64,000 nt of DNA. Source: Blakeslea trispora (taxonomy: Eukaryota > Mucoromycota > Mucoromycetes > Mucorales > Choanephoraceae). The DNA lies in the NCBI GenBank assembly GCA_025331445.1, contig JAIWNE010000149.1, forward strand, positions 1 to 64,000. The letters are read 5' to 3'. Shown here piece by piece: positions 19,535 to 30,289 of the stretch (its first letter is position 1; each line of letters opens with the position of its first letter). The translations under genes and the position numbers were made by a program. The notes under the pieces were generated by a model. That model did no database searches, was not told the origin of the DNA, and saw only the letters and a program-made list of their open reading frames with translations.

Positions 19535-21635
19535 ATGCCTTATCCTAGCAAGAAAAAATTGAAATTTGCTGCTCAAAAGAAAGATGAGAAGGGAAGACTT
19601 GTAAAAGAAACCCCTGTTGAGATTGTACCTGAAAGTACAATTGAAATCAAACAAGATTGGGAAATCTGGAGAGAGGATGCTGAAAGTTTGGCTCTCGATA
19701 ACTTGAGGGACGATGGGTCATCTGGTCAAAAGAGAAGAGGCCCTTACCAGAAGACATCGAGAACCACAAAGTGGAGAAGAAGTGTGGAGTCCAAAAAGGT
19801 AGATCCCAGGGCAACTCTCTTCAACTTTGGCATCAAAGTTCTTAATGAGGATCAGCCCAAAGAGGAATACACTCGTCCTCAAAGAGAGCTGATACAAATT
19901 GAGGAAAAAACCGAAGAGTTGCGAAGCCTTGTCAAGCCTGTCACAAACAAAAAAGAAGAAGGCACTTCAGCTAAGGCCTATAACGGTTTTAGACTTTTGT
20001 CTATATTGATCTACTTTGAAAACCGCTTGGATGACCTCAAGATAGGTGAAGCCTCAGAAAAGGTAGCCAAAACCTTGTGGCCTCAAAGTTCCAAGCCCTC
20101 CCATGCTAGAAGCATCGTCAAGTGGTCAAAGGAGTACTTGGAACATGGCGATCTCTCTGACCATTGTCAGGGAGTTCATGCCAAGCGCCAGTCTTTCTTG
20201 AGTCACGATGACATCAAAAGCAAGGTCTTGGAATACATCAGGAAGACAAATCCTGCTGAGAGAACTCTCTTCAGCATCAAGACCTTCATCGAAGAAGAGG
20301 TCATACCTTCCTGCTTGGGCGTCTCTGGTTCCGTGAGTATCACCACTCTTAGCAAGTACCTTAAAGAGTGGGGATACTCATATGGCAACAAAAAAGGCTT
20401 GTTTTTCGACGGCCATGAAAGACAAGATGTTGTAAAATATAGAAAAGCCTGGTGTGAAAGAATGATGAAGTATATGGCCAAGTCAGAGTTTTACGCAGGT
20501 GAGCAAGAAGAACAGGTGTTGGAGCCAAATTTGGATGAAGCAGAAGAAAAGATCGTCTTTGTTACTCATGACGAGTCCACCTTTTATGCCAATGATGGTA
20601 AAGACGAAGTGTGGACTCATGAAGATGAGTCCGTGATCAGAAAGAAAGGGCCAGGCTCTTCAATCATGGTAAGCGAATTCCAATGCCCTTGTCATGGAAC
20701 GATGAGGATTCGTGGTTGGACCTCCAGAAAGCTGTTTAAAGCTGGAGAAAGTAGATATGGTTGGTGGACAAGCAAAGATATGGTTGCTCAGTTAAAGGAT
20801 CATGTCATTGGGTTGTTTGAAAGCTTGCATCCAGATTGCCGAGCTGTATTCCTCTTTGACAACAGTTCAAATCATGGGGCTTATAGTGATGACGCACTGG
20901 TTGCAAGTCGTATGACACTCAATGAAAAAGCATGGCCTTTAACTGAGAAGTATCAGTTCAAGGATACAACCATCGAACTTTCGACTGGTCAGCTTTTGCA
21001 TCAGTCGTTCTATTATGACAAGGAGATTTCTTACCATGATTCGAAGGGCAGGGCCAAGAAGAAGAATGTCAGATATCTCAAAGGTAACTCAAAAACTAAA
21101 CTTGATTGCCTCAACTAATATAACTACCGTATCAGGCGTGAAGAAGATCCTTGAAGAGCGAGGACAATGGCTCGGTTATCTCGACGGTCGAGGTTGGAGA
21201 ATGCGTTGTTGGAGCAAGGAGCCTGGGTTTCGATCGATGTGCTGCGCCTTGCACTGTTTGGAAAATAGGCCAGACTTCAAAGCCCAGAAAACAGCTTTAC
21301 AAGAGATTGTTGAAGATGCTAGCCATATCTTTGAGCTGTACCCCAAATACCATTGTGAATGCAATTGGATCGAGATGTATTGGGGTGCAGCAAAAAGAGA
21401 AGCCAGGCTTCGGTGTGATTACACCTTCAAGTTTTTGGAGAAAAACATTCCTGCCTTTCTGGATAAAGCGGGGGATATTACAAAGATCCGCCGCTACTTC
21501 CAACGCTGCATGAATTACATCGAGGCCTACAGCAAGCATGAAGATGGCAGAGAGGTTGCCAAAGACTTAAAGAAATTTGTTGAAAAGAGATACTTATCTC
21601 ATAGAAAGGTCAGAACACCTAAAGACCTTGAATAA
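19535..21635 (+). CDS. Tc1/mariner (IS630-type) transposase, 682 aa, one intron
   Basis: Exons 19535-21083 and 21136-21635. The 52-bp GT-AG intron (phase 1) restores LKG|VKKILEERG. The N-terminal ~150 residues are charged and unassigned; a helix-turn-helix region follows (about 165-300). Catalytic DDE candidates are D in THDEST (about residue 345), D in LFDNSSNH (about 442) and E in NWIEMYWGA (about 596). The D2-E spacing of about 154 is far longer than the D34E of classic mariner, matching large fungal DDE-endonuclease relatives. The ends and TA TSD confirm the superfamily. No stop or frameshift was seen in the joined reading. Confidence 0.9.
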
Positions 21636-21947
21636 AAAAATGTTTATATTTTGTTGTAAAATCTGCTGCTTTGCCATAATTTTATTAAGGAAATTATATG
21701 AATGACCTGAATTCGACCCACGAACGTAACAAAAAAAAATGAAATGCAAAAATTGAAACAAAATAAGGTTTTTGTTATTTTAAGTCTGGAGGCACGTTAA
21801 GAGAAATGTAAGTTGAGTCTATTAATAAGAGAAGATCAAAGAGTTTATATACTATTCTAAAAGAAGTCATGTTGGACTTGCAAACTAATAATTTAAACAG
21901 TCAAGTTAATGAGTCATCATGTATGGATTCACGGCGGCGCAAGGAAT

Positions 21948-22068
21948 TTGTACATACAAATAAATCAGGTGTTTGTATTTTGACCTTTGCAAAGACTTTT
22001 TTTTGTAATTACAAACACTTTTTTTTGTATATACAAAAAAAAGTTTGTATATACAAACACCATCAGCT
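21948..22068. repeat. E9 left subterminal palindrome array
   Basis: Repeated words TTTGTACATACAAA, TTGTAATTACAAACAC and two TTTGTATATACAAA-like copies separated by A or T runs. The same words occur at the right end of E9 (36690-36740). Confidence 0.75.
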
Positions 22069-23518
22069 GACCTTATGTATCGCCGTCTGATTAAGATCCA
22101 ATGTTTTTGATTGTATTTGACAGGCAGCACAAATGAATAAGGATAGTTTTTATGAATAAGCAGTTCTTAGCAAGTAGTATTTCTTTATTTTCGTGTATTA
22201 TGCGCTTTAATTGGGTAGATTTTGTAATATGAGCGAATCATGCTTCTTTAATTTTCATACATTGTTCATCCATTGGGTTTAATTTGCGAATAATATAGCT
22301 TTATTTTTATTGATTTAAAACGAATCAATTCTATATATGGACACTTCTTTAACGTCATTAATAACCCAGACATCCATTTTTGTAGCAATCCTTTTGCGCT
22401 TGACGTAGCCAGGTAGAAAAGCATAGCAGACATCGACAAGGCACCTCTGAACATTGTGAACAGCATCACTGGCTGAATAAGTAACCAAGATAGGTGAACA
22501 AAGATAAAGGAAAGCAAAAAAGAGGTGATGACAAGAGGTGAGTGGAGGAACCCATAAGTATAGTTTAGAAAAGAGCGATAGCAAAAGAAGGCAGTAAAGC
22601 ACAAACTGGGAGTTACAAACAATGCTGAAAGACATACATGACCCAAGAATCAAACACATGGAATACATGAGCAAGATGGTCACAGGTTTGCCAAAAATTG
22701 AAGTTTACATGAAGGATACATAGCTTAACGGATTATGTATGTAGTGACCTAAGCAAAACTATAATGACAAGAGTTAGCGACCAGTATATGTCAATTAGAC
22801 ATCTATTTAAGTTACATATATAAACCAAATGATGCATGTTCAGAGTTTAAGCAAATACTAAAAACGAATATGACCGAAGTAGATGATCAAGCGGCACAAG
22901 AGAGAGCCTGGCGTTAGGGTCCGTGGAATAAGAGACAGTAGTTTGGGTCAGGATACAGAAAGTAGAATGACAAAATGGAATGGAAGAGCAATCAAGTAAG
23001 CCAAGTAAATTAAAAGCATTGTTATTTTGGAAAAGAAGACCAACTATGACAAAATTTTTGTAATCTTGATGCCGCAGTAGTAGGCAATCTTCTCAAATGG
23101 CTCGATATAGAAAGGTAAAAGTCGAACAGGATGAAAGGCATACCGTCAGATAGAAAAGAAGTACTACTTACTTAAGGAAAGATGCTGACAATTTAATAAA
23201 TAATTGTATATATAATAAAGCTTACCTTCCTTGTTGTTTAAAAGAGAAAAAATCAGCCAAGGGAACTTAAACTAAGTCCTTGATCGGGCGTTTTCGTTTT
23301 TGTGTGTGACTTTTATTATGTAATGATTGGTGTACATCAGAGTGCAAGTGGTAATAATATATAATATAAAAATATGAAGATGATCTTTATTTAATATAGA
23401 AATAGATATTTATATGTTTTGAGATAATTATAATATCATGATAGTGTAGAATACAGAAAGCTTTTTTTTTTTTCGACAATGTCCAAAAAGGAATAAGTAA
23501 AGCACAATATAAATTATT
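22069..23518. other. Unassigned interior of E9
   Basis: No gene I can support. Two overlapping hydrophobic reading frames on the - strand (22266-22683) have no recognisable motif and contradict each other. Confidence 0.4.
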
Positions 23519-26500
23519 TTAAACGTTGAATTGCATGAAAAGTGGATCATGATAACTGGTAAAGGAGATATATCTGCCAAATTCATGATCAACGATGTTA
23601 GTAAAGATGTTGTCGATAAAGGACTTGTATTTCGTTGTGCTATTCAGTCGTCCTTTTAGGCTATGGAACAGTCCATATTGGTTGAATAGCTCAGTGAATG
23701 TGTTTTCTTCATCATCAAAATGCGAATTAAAATCGCCTGCAATTATTTTAGATGAAGTACGGATTTCCAAGAGCTTTGCTATTTCCACTTTTGCTTTTTC
23801 TGCATCAAACCGAGGCGAACGGTAAACAGATGCTATGAGAAGATCGTTGAAGATGAAAGCCGATATGGACATCTTGTGGTTGTTATCATCAATTATCAAC
23901 TGCTCAATTTTGTTTGACACAGGGTTTTGTTCGATAAGCGACGACTGAGCAAAACAGATAGAACCATTTGCTCTAGCAATAGCTCCTTCAACATCCACAC
24001 GCGACACCTCTTCAAACCCAGGGATACTAAAACTTTGAGTTGCGGTCGACCATGTTTCCGCAAAAAGCAGAAAGTCTGATGAGAGATAGGTCTTATCGTT
24101 CTTGATTTGATCAATGTGAGCGTTCAAACTCTGCACATTGTGAAAAATTAGTTGGAATCGATAAGAGCTAGTTCTTTCAATGAGCTCATCAAATTTCGTC
24201 TTCAACTTCACACCAGATTGTCTTTCAAGCTCAATGGCAATCGACTCAGTAGGACTAAGAGGCTTTGTCGGTTTAAAGCTGGTACCTATCAGATATAGAC
24301 CAGATGCAGAGGTAGCTCGAGAACAAGCCACATACATCAATGATCTATTTAATGCCCTTCCTTGAAGTTCTACAGCGACTTTACTATAAGTAGATCCTTG
24401 GCTTTTGTGTATTGTGAGTGCTTCGGATACAGTCAAGGGAAACTGAGTTCGCTTTACAGAGAGTGGGCTGTTGGATCGATGCTTTACAATCAATGATACA
24501 GGGTCAATTGGTGTCCAAGAGGCTGAAGGTGAAGAACTTCGAGGATTAGCAGAGTGAGCAGCACGTCTTTTTTTTCCACTATTGGCATCATCTAATAAAA
24601 GCCAGACTTTAATCGCCTTTTGTACAGGTTCGGAGCTTGGGTTTTCCTTGTACTGTCCATATTCAATTTTTCTGAGCGTGCCCGTAGTACCATTAGTGAG
24701 GCCATCACTCGTATCCAAGTTGTTGGTAATCATGTATTTTGCTCCAATCTTTAAGACCAAGGATTTATGCAAACCCATCGTTTTATGAGCAGGGATGTCA
24801 TTATTTTGCATGTAACTCAGCAAACTTTGTCTTGCAAGATTATTGCCACCTTTTCCTACGACTTGATCGAAGCAATTTGAAACCGTGGACTCGCTGTCAA
24901 TTGTTGCTAGAACACTAGAATTACAAGCATTCACTGCAATGTCGGTAGAATACAGTCTAATGATACAATCATCTCTCTGGTTAGCAACATCTGCAGGCAA
25001 AGAAGAAAACAGTCTACTATTGAAGATGCTTATATCTGCTTGAGTCATTGCTCCAACAGCCATGTTGTTAAGAGCGTTTGCAAACAAAGCGTCATCTCTT
25101 TGTCGCATGATTTCACTTAATCTATGAACTTTGAAACTATGCCAGATCTCTTGCATTCTTAGTTCCATCAATACGCTGTTAATATTTCCGGAAGGACTAG
25201 CATAGATTGGAGATCCCATAACAGGAGGTAGCTGAAGGAAGTCTCCAAAAAGGATGACATGACGACCTCCAAAAGCTTGCTCAGAGTTAAATGTGTCTCT
25301 CAATCGTTTGTCAATCCAGGAAAAAACTCGGGAGGAAATCATGCTAATCTCGTCAATGATAACTACTTTCAGTTCAGCCAAGGCCACAGAAATCGCATGA
25401 GAGACATCGGATGAAAGCTCGTTGATTTCAGAATGATTCACTGGTAAATGAAAAGCAGAGTGGATTGTTTGACCATTGATATTGTATGCTGCCTTTCCAG
25501 TGGGAGCTGTCAAGAGAACAGTTGGATTGTTAAAATCTCTGTTGACATCCTCATCGTAAAACCTCACAAGTGCTTGATAGAGTGTGCGAATTAGCATACT
25601 CTTTCCGGTTTCAGCACCACCAGTAACAAACAATCTCAATGGTGTGGGTCCTTCCAAAAAGTCTTTGTTGTGCTTAATATGATCAAGGACATGATTCAAA
25701 AAGGATCTTTGAAGTGTATTCAATTGAGAGAGCAAGTTGAAGAATTCAGAAGAACTGATCTTGTCTGGTCTTGTGTACTTGTCAATCATAGCCACAGATG
25801 TTGCTTCGGTGTTATCTTGAACATGAGCAACATATCCTTCCTGATCGAACTCATTACCAGAGATCGCGTTGTCTTCCGAATTGGTGAACAAAACATTTTC
25901 TTCAAGTTGGTCCTCATTGTTGTTTTCGCTTCTGCGATCAGTTTCTTGAGCTCTGCAAGCTTCAAAAGGATTGAAAACTCTGGGCAGTGAACCTTCTTGT
26001 TCTTCATCTACAGTTGCACCATCTTCTTCATTTTCCGCTGCTGCTCGACGTTCTGCTTCAGAAATGAACTCTTCAATTGATTCGTCTGCTATCTTCGAAA
26101 ACTCTCTTCTTCTTTCTAAGATGGTCTCTTTGATCTGACTGAATCTTTCAGCACAATCTATTTCTCCAAGATCTGTTTGTTCAGTTCTCCAAGGCATGTA
26201 AAGCATCAGCAAAGAGTAAAAATGAACATCTGGGTTCTTCTCCAAAGAATGCAAGTGGTACCGAATAATTTTTGGTTCCTTTCGCTTCCTAAGAAACCCA
26301 AGGTGATTGGAAAGAGGAATCAATCTATTGTTCAAAATTGGCTCTTCTTCATCTGCATCATCGTTGATGTTATCTGCATTTTCTGTCCTTGATGTGACGC
26401 TTTTCTTGCTGACATAATCGTAATAAGCAACGAACTGAGCTAGGTTTACGTCTTCCATGCCGCCTGGTCTTGCCTGATAGTACTCGATCATGCCCTTCTT

Positions 26501-29438
26501 ATAAATGTCTTGCGATCGTTCATCCATCTCTTCTAAGTCAGCCCTTGCCTTAAGTATTCTTTTTCTGTACTCAGGCGGCCCTGTAGCAATGAATACTGTC
26601 TTTCTACTAGCTTCACACATATGCAACTGCAGCAAGTTGTATGCAGCTTCTTGCGCGGACACCTCACTCAAGTTGTAGTAAGCAGCAGCAAGATTTTGCA
26701 AAATCTTTCGTGGTCCACTATTATCATTAACACTATCTTTTAAAACAGCTGTCAAATGATCAGAGATACTTCTATCACTCTTGTTGATGTACTCGACAAC
26801 ATAAGCACAACAAGCATATGGATCCAAAATGAACTGAATGTCAATGTTGGCACGATGAAGCTTTAGGATCTTGCTGTTGAATTGGTTTATATTGGCATGT
26901 CTAACTTTTCTTCTCAAAAATACACGTGTCATCTTTAGTGTGGATCTGACTGCGTTCAAGTAATCATCCCTGCTCAATCCGAAGATATTTAGAAAATCAA
27001 CAAATGTCATACTTGATGTACCTAAGTTGCTGCTGTTATCGTCCAAGTACTTGCGCACTTTTCCTCCCCAATCCTTGTATTTAGGATCACTCCCTTCAGG
27101 CAAAGGATCCAAAATTACAGTTTGATCCATAGGGAAAATTGGAATATTAAAACGACACTTCTTTTCTTTTTGATTTTTCTTGAAGCAGGTCCTGGTATGA
27201 TTGTGTGTTTGTCTTGCATGAACCAACTGCTTGAATTCTTCACTATACTCTGGGTTGTCTACATCGCAAGTCATAATCGAATCAATGAAATCGCATAGTT
27301 GCAATCTAGAGTCATCTTCTGATTCGAGGGGTGAATTGCCTACAGTTAATGTAGGAGCATTTTCAAGCCAAAGCATCATATGCACATGGGGTGAACCTCT
27401 ATGCTGAAACTCTATTCTAAAATAGAAATCCTTCACCGCAAATCTACCAAAAGGTCCATGTGGAGGTTTCCACGTGCTCTTGAGGATACGGAAACGCTTG
27501 TCAAAGTATCGTGCACATGTAACAGGGTCCGCCTGTATAAGCCTTGCCTTTTCTTCATAGAGCAAATTGCTTGCGTCTTCTTTTGTAATTACTACTCCGT
27601 CTACTACTTTCTTCAAAATTACAATAAGTTCAGGCCATTGTGCTTCTGCTGCTGACAGGGTGACGAATAAGGTTGGACTGCCCAGTTGACGAATCATCGC
27701 CATCAGGTCATCCTTTTCCTTTTTCCAAAAGGCAGGCGTAGAACGTACTTTAGCTAGCACCTGAAAAGCCTCATTCTTCTTTAATACTTCATCAATGCCA
27801 GTGTCCTCAAGAACATCTCTAGCTCTAAGAGAATTCTCAATTCTGTGCTTAGACATTCTCATGATCGTATTGACATGGCTTGCTAAAGTAAGAAGCTGCC
27901 TCTTTCTGTCCATAAACAACAAGAAGTCTGTACGCCTAGCAAATCTTCGGTCATGGTTCCTTGCTAATGATTTTGCAATTGCGCTGTAATTGATAGGATT
28001 TCCCTTATGTTCAGGATTCAGAATTTTACCGCCAAACAGTGTAGGGAAAGCAAGTACCTCTACATCTTTATCTAGCAGTAATGACATAGGAAGAGATCCT
28101 TCAGCAGGTGCAATACGGATGCTTTCACCATCTCGATAAATTCTGGCATTTAGGTCGCCAGCAAAAAGTGTTTCTTGACCACCAGGATTGACACTTTCAA
28201 GAACTTCTTCATCGTCACAATCTTCAAGTCTCAACTCGGCCAAATCTTGTACAACCGCCTCAAACATAGCATTCTCAACTGCTAAATTGCTCAGTTGAAT
28301 GTATTCATCTTCGAAATCTCTGATCCGAACATTGTACTTCAGATAAGCTTCAGATTCACTTATCATTCGAGCTGCTGCCCATATCTTGGCAACATTAACA
28401 TTTCCTGCCATGTAATTATTGGCTTGTGTTAGTCTTCTTGCAAGATTTACTTCGATGATGTTATTGTTATCAGGAAGTCGTGGTACGCAAGAGACAGTTT
28501 TGTCAACAGAAACTGGGACATTAATGATACCTCCTTTACTTTTGTACTGTCCCTTCAAGCCATGTACAGTGTAAATAGATTGAAACACATGACGAGCTGC
28601 GATAAGTCTTTCTTCAACTCGATTAAGAGATTGAATCTCAGGATGAACTTCAGGAAGTTTTAATCCATTTGAAATTGAAAGCTTAGGCACCCTTAATTTT
28701 TTTATGTCCTTACTGCAGCTAGTGCAGAACTTATCTGAATTCTCATCTAAGTTAAGACTAAAAACACTCTCAATAAATGACTCAGTGGCATTATGAGATT
28801 GAAGGTATTCTCTAGTGATCTTTTGCATCTGATCAGGAAACCACAAATTACCACAGCACAGACACACTGCAGTTGGTCCTTTTTGAATATCCAATTGATA
28901 TTTCTCAGCAATTGCATCAAATGGATCCACATCAACTTCGTTGTCCTAAATTTAAGTAGCCCAAAAGTTAGTATCACTATATATTTGCTAGAGATAAATT
29001 CAAGAAGTCAATACGAACCATAGCTTCTCTTCTTCTTTGACGAGACGTCCTTTGATTCAGTCTGTTGCGCTCTCTATTGGCTTCAACATCCTCAGCAGTT
29101 CTCAGGTTCTCTGTTTCTCTTCTTCTTTGGCGAGACGCCCTCTGACTCAATCGGTTGCGCTCTCTGTTGGCTTCAACATCCTCAGCAGTTCTCAGATTCT
29201 CTGTCTCTGTTCTCTGGCGAGACACTCTCTTTCTTCTTCTGCTTTCCCGCATTGTTCTTTCAACAAGAGTCTCTTAAATTTGATCAGGTTCTTGATCAGC
29301 TCGATGCTCAACTTCACAAACTTCAGGTGCTGTGTAAAGAGTATTTGCATCCCTTAACTCGTTCTCGTACACATAGTCAGCATCGTGATTAGGTCTCCTT
29401 TTTCTTTGACTTCGTCTAACTTCTCCACTTTGAGGCAT
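23519..29438 (-). CDS. Helitron-type Rep/helicase with C-terminal endonuclease domain
   Basis: Main exon 23519-28945; upstream exon 29019-29438 joined by a phase-0 intron (28946-29018) with a TACTAAC branch site. The first part starts MPQSGEVRRS at 29438 but has one in-frame TAA at 29274-29276; translation from ATG 29252 avoids it. N-terminus: two copies of a RERNRL(S/N)QR(A/T)SRQRRR repeat. Counting from 28930: Rep domain with EFQHRGSPHVHMMLWL (HUH, about 517) and YVVEYINK (about 713); PIF1-like helicase with GGAETGKS (about 1106), IIDEISM (about 1190), GDFLQLPP (about 1231) and CSRA (about 1538); EEP endonuclease-like tail with AGDFNSHFDD (about 1731) and SYHDPL (about 1797). A C-terminal endonuclease is known from the Helentron/Helitron2 group. 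TATATAA lies about 50 nt before 29438. Confidence 0.92.
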
Positions 29439-29556
29439 ATTTGAATGAAAAGTAAAATAAAGAATTACTGCGGCAAAATTTTGTTTATATAAACTAAAAA
29501 AGCAGTCACCCAAAACGGGTTTCAATACCAATATTTTGAATTTGTTCTTTTTTTTT

Positions 29557-29762
29557 TGTCATGTCATGTCATGTCATGTCACCATGGTAAACCAAGCAAA
29601 CTCAAGCCAAGACAAGTCAATCCGAGCTTTTTAAATTCAAATAAAGTTAATCCATGATAGACTGGTATATACAGTTGCAAATTTTAGTTGGGTTAAATCA
29701 ACTTGGGTCAAGTCAAGCCAAACAATGTATATTAATGTGCGGTGACATGACATGACATGACA
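29557..29762. mobile_element. Small element with (TGTCA)n inverted ends, 206 bp
   Basis: Left end is five to six TGTCA units followed by CC (29557-29583); the right end is the inverted equivalent, GGTGACATGACATGACA (29741-29762). No ORF. No clear TSD: the left flank is a T run. Resembles a MITE whose ends are a pentanucleotide repeat; a palindromic microsatellite is the alternative. Confidence 0.55.
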
Positions 29763-30289
29763 GAAATTTTTCGGACAAAAGAAATAGGGCTTCTCCTACT
29801 GAGAAAACGCCCTAAAAAAAAAGGAAAAAAGAAGAAAATGGGGATAAAAAAAAGTGGTCTGTATATAATGAAAAATGGATGGTGATGGGAAGAAAAAACT
29901 ACTTCACCAATAGATCCATGTTAAAATAAAACTGAAAAGGAAAATGCCTTGAATTGCATGAAATAGTGTCGTACTTCTAATACAATGAAACTTATACAAA
30001 TGCATAAGGATTATACAAGCACCGAAAATTAAAGTGGATCAAGGTACCAAGGAAAAGGAATCGATTAAATTGCTGAAACGTCAAAATCAATGCAGTAAAA
30101 AAGTATTCATCATTATCAGTTAACTGTGTATTTCTTTTGGTTAGACCAGAAGAAGCTTTGCAATTATATATTGGAAGACGCTTATTGTAGAGCAAGGAAG
30201 ACGTGTTCCTGTTTTCTATTTTTTTTTTTTTGCCAACCACCCTACCCATTATTTTATTTTTACAAATCAAAAGATTTTTGTTTTTACTA
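29763..30289. other. Unassigned spacer in E9
   Basis: A-rich, without recognisable coding sequence or repeats, between the small element and the transposase relic. Confidence 0.4.

Larger units (their letters stand above)
13892..21797 (+). mobile_element. Tc1/mariner (IS630-type) element split by a LINE
   Basis: Terminal inverted repeats start ACGTGCCTCCAGA(T/C)TTAAAAT, about 21 bp with one mismatch, at 13892 and ending at 21797. They are flanked by TA (13890-13891 and 21798-21799), the TSD of this superfamily. Its own sequence is 13892-13955 plus 19205-21797, about 2.66 kb, because a LINE occupies the middle. The transposase gene (19535-21635) has one intron. Confidence 0.92.

Noticed and set aside
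22266..22683. Two overlapping hydrophobic reading frames, - strand
   Set aside because: They occupy different frames of the same DNA, lack motifs or splice partners, and hydrophobic frames arise easily in T-rich sequence.
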